The notes under the pieces were generated by a model. The model saw only the letters and a list, made by a program, of their open reading frames with translations. It did not search any database and was not told the origin of the DNA. Shown here piece after piece: positions 22,221 to 30,204 of a stretch of DNA of 64,000 bases. The number at the start of each line of letters is the position of its first letter. Position 1 is the first letter of the stretch. A program made the position numbers and the translations under genes. Origin of the DNA: Candidatus Lindowbacteria bacterium RIFCSPLOWO2_12_FULL_62_27 (GTDB lineage Bacteria > Lindowbacteria > 2-12-FULL-62-27); contig MFPR01000030.1 of NCBI GenBank assembly GCA_001784175.1, forward strand, positions 1-64,000. The letters run 5' to 3'.

Positions 22221-24163
22221 GTCTCCCGACGGAGAGCCCCGCCACCGCATCCGCCGCCCCGCTCGTGGCGCTCGCCGGGCTGCCGAACTCCGGCAAGACC
22301 ACCCTGTACAATGCGCTGACCGGATCCCACTACCGGACGGTCAACTATCCGGGGTCGACGGTCGAGTACGCGATCGGCCGCGGCCGGATCGGAAGCCGGC
22401 CGGCGCGGGTGATGGACTCGCCGGGCATCACGAGCCTGACGAGCCAGTCTCTGGACGAAGTCACGACGGTCCGTGCGCTTTTCGGGCACTCCCGGCACGG
22501 GATGCCGGACGTGGTCGTGGTGGTGGCGGACGCGACGCAGTTGCCGAGGCATCTCTATCCGGCGATGCAGCTCATCGGGGCCGGCCACCGCGTCGTGATC
22601 GCGCTGACGATGGTGGACATCCTCGAACAGCGGAAACACATGCGGATCGATACGGCGGCGGTCGAGGCCGACCTCAAGTGTCCGGTGGTCCGGGTGGACG
22701 GACGAACGGACGCGGGGGTGGAGGACCTGCGGCGGAAGATCAGCGAGAGCCTGCAGACGCCGCGTGCAGTCCAGCCGGCGCGGCCGGAGGCGCCGACCGA
22801 TACCGAGATTTCATCGATTTACCGGGCGCTGGAGCGGACTCAATCAAAGGCATTGCAGGCCGATGAGGCGAGGACTGATCTGGCCAAGCGCCTGTCGATC
22901 TGCATGTCGGACCCGCTGACGGAGCGTCTGGACCGGATTTTCCTTCATCCGGTGTTCGGCGTGGTCGTTTTCAGCACGATCATGACGGCGATTTTCACAT
23001 CGATTTTCTGGGTCGCGCGGCCGATGATGGATTCGGTCGACAGCGCCATCACGCTTCTGGCCGGCGCCGTCGGCGCCGTTCTGCCGGACGCCTGGCTTGC
23101 GCATCTGGTGACGGACGGCATGATCATGGGGGCCGGGGCGGTGGCGGTGTTCATTCCGCAGATTGTCATTTTGTTTCTGGCGCTCGGGTTTCTGGAGGAT
23201 TCCGGGTATCTGTCGCGCGGCGCAATGATCGTCGACCGGCCGCTGGCGGCGGTCGGGCTGTCGGGCCGAGGATTTGTGCCGATCCTGTCGGGGTTCGCGT
23301 GCGCGATCCCGGCGATGCTGTCGACGCGGACGATCCCGAGCGCGCGGGAGCGGATGCTGACGATTTTCATTCTGCCGCTCATGGTCTGCAGCGCGCGCCT
23401 GCCGGTGTATGGACTGCTTCTGTCGTTCCTCACGCCGGCGGACCGGCCGTGGATCGGCGGATTGGGACTGACGGCGCTGTATCTGTTCAGCGTGGTGTCG
23501 GGCCTCGTGGGCGCGGCGATTCTGGGCCGGTTTTTAAAACTGGACAAGAGCAAGAAGCCCACGCTGCTTTTGGAGCTTCCGGCGATCCGGCGGCCCAAGT
23601 TCCGCGTGGTCCTGACGTCGACCTATCACCGGACGAAGTCCTACATCCAGCGGGCCGGAGGGACGATCCTGGCGATTGCGATCGCGCTCTGGATTCTCAC
23701 TCACTTTCCCCCGAGGCCCGGGCTGACCGAATCGGAGCAGCTCTCGCAGTCGATCGCGGCCACGATGGGCCGGTGGATCGAGCCGGTGATGGCGCCGATG
23801 GGATTGGACTGGCGCGTGGGCGTGGCGCTCATCTGCGCGTTCGCCGCGCGCGAAGTTTTCGTCGGCGCGCTGGCGCTGGTGCTGCTCGTGTCGAGCGGGG
23901 GGGACGCGGTGGAAGCGCCGCTGTTTTTGGCGATGCGCCAGGCGACGCTTCCGGACGGAACGCCGCTTTTCACGTTTGCGTCCTGCCTCGGCCTCATCGT
24001 CTTTTTTGTGTTCGCGCTCCAGTGCATGTCGACGGTCGCAGTCAGCCGCAAGGAAACCGCGGGCTGGCGGATCCCCGCGCTGCAGCTCGTGGCCTTCACG
24101 GGCGTCGCCTACGTTTCAGCGGTCGCCGTGGTCCAAGTCCTGAGGTGGCTCGGAATTTCCTAG
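22205..24163 (+). CDS. feoB: Ferrous iron permease B
   Basis: 652 aa from the ATG at 22205 (MSDGLSLP). The N-terminal G domain has G1 GLPNSGKTT and G3 DSPGITS. G4 is TMVD (LTMVDILE) where FeoB normally has NxxD, and the G5 position reads VDGRTDAGVE rather than an SAxxG-like loop. The membrane part has the conserved Cys of SGFACAIPAMLSTRTIPSAR, the LMVCSARLPVYGLL segment and AFAAREVFVGAL. Function: Fe(II) import across the inner membrane. It follows feoA and is convergent with nadK, their stops overlapping by 4 nt. The G4 change should weaken guanine selectivity; whether uptake is affected cannot be told from sequence. Confidence 0.92.
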   Translation: MSDGLSLPTESPATASAAPLVALAGLPNSGKTTLYNALTGSHYRTVNYPGSTVEYAIGRGRIGSRPARVMDSPGITSLTSQSLDEVTTVRALFGHSRHGMPDVVVVVADATQLPRHLYPAMQLIGAGHRVVIALTMVDILEQRKHMRIDTAAVEADLKCPVVRVDGRTDAGVEDLRRKISESLQTPRAVQPARPEAPTDTEISSIYRALERTQSKALQADEARTDLAKRLSICMSDPLTERLDRIFLHPVFGVVVFSTIMTAIFTSIFWVARPMMDSVDSAITLLAGAVGAVLPDAWLAHLVTDGMIMGAGAVAVFIPQIVILFLALGFLEDSGYLSRGAMIVDRPLAAVGLSGRGFVPILSGFACAIPAMLSTRTIPSARERMLTIFILPLMVCSARLPVYGLLLSFLTPADRPWIGGLGLTALYLFSVVSGLVGAAILGRFLKLDKSKKPTLLLELPAIRRPKFRVVLTSTYHRTKSYIQRAGGTILAIAIALWILTHFPPRPGLTESEQLSQSIAATMGRWIEPVMAPMGLDWRVGVALICAFAAREVFVGALALVLLVSSGGDAVEAPLFLAMRQATLPDGTPLFTFASCLGLIVFFVFALQCMSTVAVSRKETAGWRIPALQLVAFTGVAYVSAVAVVQVLRWLGIS

Positions 24164-24957
24164 ATCAGTTTCTGCCGGACGATATTGTAAAAGGACGGAG
24201 CGTGACGGCGCTCCGGACGGACGAAGTTTGCGGTATAGGCCGAGGGCAGGACCCGGATGCGGGTGGGGCCGGGCTTGAGCCGGTGGACGCGCTGGCCGTC
24301 GAGGCTGACGCGCAGATCCGTGAACCGGTCGGTCCACTCGATCTTGATTTCCTCCTCGTCCACCACCATTGGCCGCACCCTCGGCGGATGGGGGCAGATG
24401 GGGACGATGAGGAAGGCGCGCAGCTTTGGTGAAAGGACGGGCCCGCCGGCCGCGAGGGCGTGCCCGGTCGAGCCGGTCGGTGTGGCGACGATGACGCCGT
24501 CGAGGCTGAAGATGCCAGCGGACTCGCCGCCGATGGTGATGGAAAGCTCCGGGATTCGCGCGAGACCCTCGCGGACGAGGAGCATTTCGTTGAGCGCGAC
24601 GCCGAGCTTTTTGTCGCGGCCGGCCTTGCGGGTTTGCCACACGTCCAGCATGCGGCGCTCTTCCACCGAGAATTTTCCGTGCAGAATCCCGTTCAGTCCC
24701 GAAAAAACATTCTTCTCGTCGAATTCGGCCAGAAACCCCAGCCGGCCGACGTTGATCCCCACGATCGGCACGCCCCGCCGGGCCGCCTCCGGAGCGATGG
24801 ACAGGATCGTCCCGTCGCCTCCGATGACCAACAGGACTTGGGCGCGGTCGAGCGGCACAATCGAAACGCGCCGCCCCAGATGCCGCCGTAGCTTGTCCGC
24901 GAGCTGCACGGCCCGCGGCTTGCCGTCATGCCGCCAGATGGCGATTCGGGTGATCAT
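24160..24957 (-). CDS. nadK: NAD kinase
   Basis: 265 aa from the ATG at 24957 (MITRIAIWRHDGKP), the usual start position for the family; a GTG at 25014 would add 19 atypical residues. Motifs: LVIGGDGTILSIAPEAA (GGDGT), GINVGRLGFLAEF, LNEMLLVREG and TPTGSTGHALAAGGPVLSP. It phosphorylates NAD to NADP in the cytosol. Last gene of the long minus-strand operon, 34 nt after tlyA. Confidence 0.92.
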   Translation of the reverse strand: MITRIAIWRHDGKPRAVQLADKLRRHLGRRVSIVPLDRAQVLLVIGGDGTILSIAPEAARRGVPIVGINVGRLGFLAEFDEKNVFSGLNGILHGKFSVEERRMLDVWQTRKAGRDKKLGVALNEMLLVREGLARIPELSITIGGESAGIFSLDGVIVATPTGSTGHALAAGGPVLSPKLRAFLIVPICPHPPRVRPMVVDEEEIKIEWTDRFTDLRVSLDGQRVHRLKPGPTRIRVLPSAYTANFVRPERRHAPSFYNIVRQKLI

Positions 24958-24991
24958 GGGATTAAAATAACATTGAATCGGGCAAAAACAA

Positions 24992-25786
24992 TCAAAAAGC
25001 TTCGGCCACGACACAAGCCACGGACTCCGGTGGGACGGGCGCGGGGTTTGCGCGTGACACTTTCAACAGATACTCGATGTTTCCATCGCCGCCGCGGAGT
25101 GGGCTGGGGATGAGATCGGCGAGGAAGAGATGGAGGTCGGCGAGTTTGTGGGCGGCGGCGGTCAGGAGTCTTGTGTGAATTGCAGGGTCGAGGAGGAGGC
25201 CGCCTTTGCGGACCTCGCCACGGGCGGCTTCGAAGTTGGGTTTGAACAGAATCACGCCTTCCGCGGCCGGAGAAAGGAGCGGAATGATCGCCGGGAGGAT
25301 TTTGAACACCGAAATGAACGACACGTCCATCGCGAGGAAATCGACAGGCGGCGGGACATCGGCCGTCGTGAGGGTCCGGGCGTTTTTTCGTTCGAGCAGA
25401 ACGAGTCGCGGGTCCGGGCGGAGTCGGGCGTCGAACTGGCCGTAGCCGACATCAACCGCGTAGACCCGGGCGGCGCCGCGGTCGAGGAGGACCTGCGTAA
25501 AGCCGCCGCTTCCGGCGCCGATGTCCAGACAGATGCGGCCGCGGCATGAGAGGCCAAACCGGTCCAGCGCGGCCGAAAGTTTTTCGGCGCCCCGGCCGAC
25601 CCAGCGAGATTTCGACCGGACCTCGATCCCCGCGTCCGGCGGGACCGGCCGGCCGGCCTTGTCGGATTTTTCGCCGGCGACAAAAACGGTCCCGGCCAAA
25701 ATGGCCGCCTGGGCCTTGGCGCGGCTTTCAAAAAGTCCGCGGTCCACCAAAAGGAGGTCCAATCGGATTTTTTTCGGCGCCGTCAA
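24992..25786 (-). CDS. tlyA: TlyA-family rRNA 2'-O-methyltransferase
   Basis: 264 aa from a TTG start at 25786. No ATG lies near the S4 domain, and the frame upstream overlaps ispA. An N-terminal S4 RNA-binding domain (RLDLLLVDRGLFESRAKAQA) is followed by an FtsJ-like methyltransferase with the SAM loop DIGAGSGGFTQVLLDRGA, VYAVDVGYGQ, DFLAMDVSFISV and LFKPNFEAAR. Members methylate 16S and/or 23S rRNA; some are annotated as hemolysins. The start codon is uncertain but the product is clear. Confidence 0.85.
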   Translation of the reverse strand: MTAPKKIRLDLLLVDRGLFESRAKAQAAILAGTVFVAGEKSDKAGRPVPPDAGIEVRSKSRWVGRGAEKLSAALDRFGLSCRGRICLDIGAGSGGFTQVLLDRGAARVYAVDVGYGQFDARLRPDPRLVLLERKNARTLTTADVPPPVDFLAMDVSFISVFKILPAIIPLLSPAAEGVILFKPNFEAARGEVRKGGLLLDPAIHTRLLTAAAHKLADLHLFLADLIPSPLRGGDGNIEYLLKVSRANPAPVPPESVACVVAEAF

Positions 25787-25799
25787 TTTAGACGTTTGT

Positions 25800-26693
25800 C
25801 TACTTGACGCGTTCGACGACGAACTCCGCGAGGAGTTCGAGCGGGCGGCGGCGGTCGGGCGGGAAGGATCCCAGGGCCGCCCTGGCCTTTGCGGACAGCT
25901 CCCGCGCTTTGGCAGCGGCGCCGTCGAGTCCGAGAACTTTCGGATACGTCCACTTGCCCATTTTTTCGTCGGTGCCGACGGCCTTGCCCATGTATTCCTG
26001 ATTGCCGACGACGTTGAGGATATCGTCGCAGACCTGGAAGGCGAGGCCGATCGCATCGCCGTATTCGGCGAGTTTCTGCAGGATGGCCTCATGGACGCCC
26101 GCGAGGACGGCGGGGGCCGTGACGGAGACGGAGAGGAGCCGGGCCGTTTTCAGGTCATGCATGTTCTGCAGGCGGTCCTCCGTGGAGGGCGCGACAACGC
26201 CGCAGGTGTCGATGAACTGCCCGCCGACCATGCCGCCCGGCCCGGCCGCCGAGGCGACCTGATGGACGCACCTCGTCACATTTTCCGGCTGGAAATTCCG
26301 CGCGAAGGATTCCTCGGACAGAAGCTCAAACGCGAACGTCAGGAGGCCGTCTCCCGCCAGGATGGCGGCCGCCTCTCCGAATTTTTTGTGGCTGGTGGGC
26401 AGTCCCCGCCGAAGGTCGTCGTTGTCCATCGCCGGCAGGTCGTCGTGAATGAGGGAATAGGTGTGAATGCACTCAAGGGCGACGAAGAGGTTGTCGAACC
26501 GCGTGAAGTCTCGACCCAGAAGTTCGACGACAGTCAGCGCGAGGACCGGCCGGAGTCGTTTGCCGCCGGCGAAGAGGGAATACCGGATGGCCTCGGCGAG
26601 CGGCGGGGGCCAGGCATTTCGTTTTTCGAATTTTTTGGCGAGGATCGAATCGATCCTGGCCTTCTGGGCCTCGATTAACTCTGCGGCGATCAT
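25800..26693 (-). CDS. ispA: Farnesyl/geranylgeranyl diphosphate synthase
   Basis: 297 aa. Trans-isoprenyl diphosphate synthase with the first Asp-rich motif HDDLPAMDNDDLRRG, LFAGGKRLRP, HKKFGEAAAILAGDGLL and the second motif QVCDDILNVVGN, where the last Asp of DDxxD is Asn. The short side chains before the first motif (CIHTYSLIHDD) and the length fit an IspA-type enzyme making C15, perhaps C20, prenyl diphosphates for quinones and undecaprenol. It sits with xseB and tlyA, a common bacterial gene order. Confidence 0.9.
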   Translation of the reverse strand: MIAAELIEAQKARIDSILAKKFEKRNAWPPPLAEAIRYSLFAGGKRLRPVLALTVVELLGRDFTRFDNLFVALECIHTYSLIHDDLPAMDNDDLRRGLPTSHKKFGEAAAILAGDGLLTFAFELLSEESFARNFQPENVTRCVHQVASAAGPGGMVGGQFIDTCGVVAPSTEDRLQNMHDLKTARLLSVSVTAPAVLAGVHEAILQKLAEYGDAIGLAFQVCDDILNVVGNQEYMGKAVGTDEKMGKWTYPKVLGLDGAAAKARELSAKARAALGSFPPDRRRPLELLAEFVVERVK

Positions 26694-26712
26694 GGCGAAG
26701 GTTCCGCCCGGT

Positions 26713-26952
26713 TTAAGACTCGTTCACTTTGAGCGGCCCGACGGCGGGGCGGTCCTCGGCGCTCTGGGGGAGGACCTTTTCGAGTTTGGCTTCGGCCGCC
26801 GCGAGTTTTTTTTCGCAGACTTTGACGAGTTTCATTCCCTCTTCGTAGAGTTCGATCGATTTTTCGAGGCTCGTGCTTTCGGATTCGAGACCCTCGACGA
26901 TCTCGTCCAGCCGTTCGACCGCTTCCTCAAATTTCAGTTCACGTTCGGACAT
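26713..26952 (-). CDS. xseB: Exodeoxyribonuclease VII small subunit
   Basis: 79 aa from the ATG at 26952 (MSERELKFEEAVERLDEIVE). Typical two-helix XseB with SLEKSIELYEEGMKLVKVCE. It overlaps the end of xseA by 14 nt, as expected for the two subunits of one single-strand-specific exonuclease. Confidence 0.9.
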   Translation of the reverse strand: MSERELKFEEAVERLDEIVEGLESESTSLEKSIELYEEGMKLVKVCEKKLAAAEAKLEKVLPQSAEDRPAVGPLKVNES

Positions 26953-28198
26953 GTCGTTCCCTCCGCACCGGGCGATCCGGCCCCGCCAGGGGGCCGGCCG
27001 AGTCGACAAGCACTTTGAGCGTCCCGTCCGATACCCGGACCGAGAGCCGGTCGCCGGCGGAAACCTGGGACACCCTGCGGACCACCGATCCCGACGCGTC
27101 GGTCAGCAGGGCGTATCCCCGCTCAAGGACCGCCGTGGGCGACAGGGCCGCGACGCGGACGCGGACGGTTTCGAGCGCCTGCCGCGCCTGAATCACGCGG
27201 CGTTCGAAATTTCGCGCGAGGTCCACTTTCAGATCATCAAGCCTCTGCCAGCGGGTCTCGAGGAGGCTTTTGGGTTCCTTCCACCAGCGGGATTTTCTTA
27301 TCAAATCGAGGCGCCCGGCGGCAAGCGCGAATTTTTGTTTGAGTTCGCGCGCGAGGCTGCGCCGCCGTGAGGCGAGATCCGCCGCGACCGTGTCGATTTC
27401 CGGGAACACGATCTCGGCCGCGTTGGAGGGCGTCGCGGCGCGGACATCGGCGACGAGATCGAGCAGGGTCACATCCTTTTCGTGGCCGACGGCCGACACG
27501 ACCGGGACCGGGCAGGCCGCGGCGGCTTTGCAGACCACCTCCTCGTTGAAGGCCCACAAATCCTCGATCGATCCGCCGCCCCGGCCGACGATCAGGACAT
27601 CGCACAGTCCCCAGCGGCCCATGCGTCGAATGGCCTCGGCGATTTCGGGCGCAGCCTTCGCGCCCTCGACCGGGACCGGATGGACTAAGACACACGCGCC
27701 GGGCCAGCGGCGGAGACCCACTTTGAATATGTCGCGGATGGCCGCGCCTTCCGTGGAGGTGATGACGCCGATGCGCCGGGGAAAAAACGGGAGCGGGCGT
27801 TTTCTCGCGGGGTCGAACAATCCGAGGGCCGCGAGCTTCTTCTTGAGCTGTTCGAGCGCCACCGCAAGCGCGCCGGCGCCCTGGGGCAGGAGCCGGGAGA
27901 CCTTGAGCTGATACTCGCCCTTGGCCTGATAGACATCCAATTTGCCGACCGACACCACCTGCATGCCGTTTTCGGGCACAAAGGTGAGCGATTCATTGTC
28001 GCTGCGGAAAAAGACGCACCGGATCGCGGCGCCGGCGTCCTTGAGGGAAAAATACATGTGTCCGGAGGCCGGATAGTGGGAAAAATTCGAGATTTCGCCC
28101 GACACCGCGACTTCGTCGAATCCGCCGAGGATCAGCCGCCGGATCTCGACGGTCAGCTCAGAGACGGTGTAGATGCGCGAGCCGGAAGGATCGGGCAT
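26939..28198 (-). CDS. xseA: Exodeoxyribonuclease VII large subunit
   Basis: 419 aa from the ATG at 28198 (MPDPSGSRIYTVSELTVEIR). OB-fold (VAVSGEISNFSHYPASGHMY, FSLKDAGAAIRCVFF), nuclease core (RIGVITSTEGAAIRDIF, DVLIVGRGGGSIEDLWAFN, PVVSAVGHEKDVTLLDLVAD, RAATPSNAAE), a coiled coil and a short C-terminal RGYALL segment. It degrades single-stranded DNA together with XseB. The start overlaps folD by 41 nt. Confidence 0.93.
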   Translation of the reverse strand: MPDPSGSRIYTVSELTVEIRRLILGGFDEVAVSGEISNFSHYPASGHMYFSLKDAGAAIRCVFFRSDNESLTFVPENGMQVVSVGKLDVYQAKGEYQLKVSRLLPQGAGALAVALEQLKKKLAALGLFDPARKRPLPFFPRRIGVITSTEGAAIRDIFKVGLRRWPGACVLVHPVPVEGAKAAPEIAEAIRRMGRWGLCDVLIVGRGGGSIEDLWAFNEEVVCKAAAACPVPVVSAVGHEKDVTLLDLVADVRAATPSNAAEIVFPEIDTVAADLASRRRSLARELKQKFALAAGRLDLIRKSRWWKEPKSLLETRWQRLDDLKVDLARNFERRVIQARQALETVRVRVAALSPTAVLERGYALLTDASGSVVRRVSQVSAGDRLSVRVSDGTLKVLVDSAGPLAGPDRPVRRERHVRT

Positions 28199-29057
28199 GG
28201 CGAGGTGTGAGATGAATTGACGCCGACACAACCGTGTTGGCGAGAAGCTGTGCGACCGTTTCGGGGCCGACGCCGCCGGGCACCGGCGACAGGGCCGACG
28301 CGACCTTGCGGACGGACGGCGCGACGTCACCGGAAAAAACTTTCCGGCCGTCCTTTGACTGATCCACATGGATGCCGACGTCGACCACGACGGCGCCCGG
28401 GCGGACGTACCGGGCCGAAAGGAGGTGTTTGCGGCCCGCGGCGGCGACGAGGATGTCCGCGCGCCGGGTGACTTCGGCCAAGCGACGCGTCCGGGAATGG
28501 CACACGGTCACCGTCGCGTGGCGGTTGATCAGAAGGAACGCGAGGGGCCGGCCGACGAGCCGGCTGCGGCCGACCACGACCACTTCGCGGCCCTCGATCG
28601 GAACCTTGTAGAAGTCCAAAAGGTGGATGACGCCTTTCGGCGTGCATGGCACGAATCGGGGCCGGCTGGCGGCAAGCCGCCCGAGATTTTCGGGATGGAG
28701 GCCATCGACGTCCTTGAGCGGCGATATCCGCTCCAGCGCTTTTTCCTCGTCGAGATGGTCCGGAAGCGGAAGCTGGAGGAGGATGCCGTGGACGCTGCGC
28801 TGCCGGTTCAGTTTATCAATGAGCGTTTCCAGCGCGCCCTGCGTGGTCCGGCCGGGCAGTCGATACATCTTGGAGACAATGCCGCAGGCTTCGGCGGACC
28901 GGCGCTTGTTGGCGACATAGGATTCGGACGCCGGGTTGTGCCCGACGAGAATGGCCGCAAGGCAAGGCCGCACGCCGCGGCGCCGGAGGGCGCGCGCGGC
29001 CTCAGCCGTGTTTTTACGCATGTCGTCCGACGACCGGCGGCCGTCGAGAATTTTCAA
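28158..29057 (-). CDS. folD: Methylenetetrahydrofolate dehydrogenase/cyclohydrolase
   Basis: 299 aa. Bifunctional FolD: YVANKRRSAEACGI with the catalytic Lys, GILLQLPLPDHLDEEKALER, PLKDVDGLHPENLG, PCTPKGVIHLLD, VVVVGRSRLVGRPLAFLLIN (NADP site) and SPVPGGVGPETVAQLLANTV. The last motif reads PET where most have PMT. It supplies 10-formyl-THF, used by PurH of the same operon. Confidence 0.93.
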   Translation of the reverse strand: MKILDGRRSSDDMRKNTAEAARALRRRGVRPCLAAILVGHNPASESYVANKRRSAEACGIVSKMYRLPGRTTQGALETLIDKLNRQRSVHGILLQLPLPDHLDEEKALERISPLKDVDGLHPENLGRLAASRPRFVPCTPKGVIHLLDFYKVPIEGREVVVVGRSRLVGRPLAFLLINRHATVTVCHSRTRRLAEVTRRADILVAAAGRKHLLSARYVRPGAVVVDVGIHVDQSKDGRKVFSGDVAPSVRKVASALSPVPGGVGPETVAQLLANTVVSASIHLTPRHARSFRLAHLHRL

Positions 29058-29058
29058 G

Positions 29059-29322
29059 TTACTTCTCCGCGCGGACGATCAGCTTGATCGCCGTTTTTTC
29101 TTTTCCGTCAATGTTCAGGTCCACAAAGGCCGGGATGGTCACCAGATCAATTCCGTTGGCCGCGACGTATCCGCGGGCGATCGCGATGGCCTTGACCGCC
29201 TGGTTGACCGCGGCGGCGCCGATCGCCTGGAGTTCCACGCGGCCGTCCTCCTTCAAAAATCCCGCAATCGCTCCGGCCACACTGGGTGCGTTCGATTTCG
29301 AGGATACTTTCAACAGAGACAT
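29059..29322 (-). CDS. spoVS: SpoVS-family protein
   Basis: 87 aa, full length for the Alba-like SpoVS family: LKVSSKSNAPSVAGAIAGFL, AIGAAAVNQAVKAIAIARGY, DLVTIPAFVDLNIDGKEKTA. In Bacillus it affects sporulation, but it is widespread in non-sporulating bacteria, often beside rny and ymdB as here. It probably binds nucleic acid. No other sporulation gene is seen. Confidence 0.92.
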   Translation of the reverse strand: MSLLKVSSKSNAPSVAGAIAGFLKEDGRVELQAIGAAAVNQAVKAIAIARGYVAANGIDLVTIPAFVDLNIDGKEKTAIKLIVRAEK

Positions 29323-29384
29323 GCGACTTCACCTCCCGGAACGGCCGCGCTCACCCGCGACCGCTCGTTCTTCTGTTACCGCAT

Positions 29385-30194
29385 CTAAGACCGTACGTCG
29401 CCGCCGTACGGGTGGCGTTCCTGTATTCTCCGTATGCTTGTCGCGCGGCCGGCCGGATCGACTTCGATCACGGCGCCGCACAGGATCACTTCGCCGGATT
29501 TCGGTACTTCAAATTTGACCGGGACCTGCGTCAGAAACCTTTCCAAGATCGGCGCGATCTCGACGCCGATCACTGACTGCGCCACGCCCACCATGCCCGC
29601 GTCGGTCAGGTAGGCGGTTCCGCCCGGCAAAATCTCCTCGTCGGCCGTCTGAATATGCGTGTGCGTGCCGACCACGACGGAGACATGCCCGTCGAGGAAA
29701 TGTCCCATGGCCCGTTTTTCGCTCGTGGCCTCCGCGTGCATGTCGACGAAAATGACGGTGGCGCCCTTCGATTTCAGCTCATGCACGGCCCGCCGGCCAG
29801 CCTGGAACGGGCAATCAATCGGGTCCATGAAAATCCGGCCCTGCAGATTCACCACGCCGAGTTTGACGGCGCCGACCTGATAGACCCTGTATCCGCATCC
29901 CGGCGCGGCGTCCGGATAATTGGCCGGCCGAAGAATCCTCGGCTCGTCGGTCCGCGCCAGGTAGTCGACGAATTCCTTTTTCTTCCAGACGTGGTTCCCG
30001 CTCGTCAATGCGTCCACGCCGGCCCGGAACATCTCTTCGGCCTTTTCCATCGTGATGCCAACGCCCGAGGCGAGGTTTTCGCCGTTGGCGATGACGAAAT
30101 CGAGTTTCAATTCCTGCCGGAGCATCGGCACCCGGCGGGCCACGACGGCGCGGCCGGGCCGGCCAACGACATCGCCCAAGAATAATATTTTCAC
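29385..30194 (-). CDS. ymdB: YmdB-type metallophosphoesterase
   Basis: 269 aa. Calcineurin-like phosphodiesterase with the family signature KILFLGDVVGRPGR, VIANGENLASGVGIT, ALTSGNHVWKKKEF, VIFVDMHAEATSEKRAMGHF and VVVGTHTHIQTADEEILPGG. YmdB hydrolyses cyclic nucleotide 2',3' or 3',5' phosphodiesters and modulates RNase Y-dependent pathways in Bacillus; here it is 10 nt downstream of rny. All metal ligands are present. Confidence 0.93.
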   Translation of the reverse strand: MKILFLGDVVGRPGRAVVARRVPMLRQELKLDFVIANGENLASGVGITMEKAEEMFRAGVDALTSGNHVWKKKEFVDYLARTDEPRILRPANYPDAAPGCGYRVYQVGAVKLGVVNLQGRIFMDPIDCPFQAGRRAVHELKSKGATVIFVDMHAEATSEKRAMGHFLDGHVSVVVGTHTHIQTADEEILPGGTAYLTDAGMVGVAQSVIGVEIAPILERFLTQVPVKFEVPKSGEVILCGAVIEVDPAGRATSIRRIQERHPYGGDVRS

Positions 30195-30204
30195 CGTTCG
30201 TCCC

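Noticed and set aside
24992-26092. TlyA extended upstream to 26092
   Set aside because: The extra about 100 residues are the antiphase of ispA (Ser/Arg-rich); the S4 domain begins near 25770.
29059-29322. Evidence for sporulation
   Set aside because: SpoVS is widespread in non-spore-formers, and no other sporulation gene is present.
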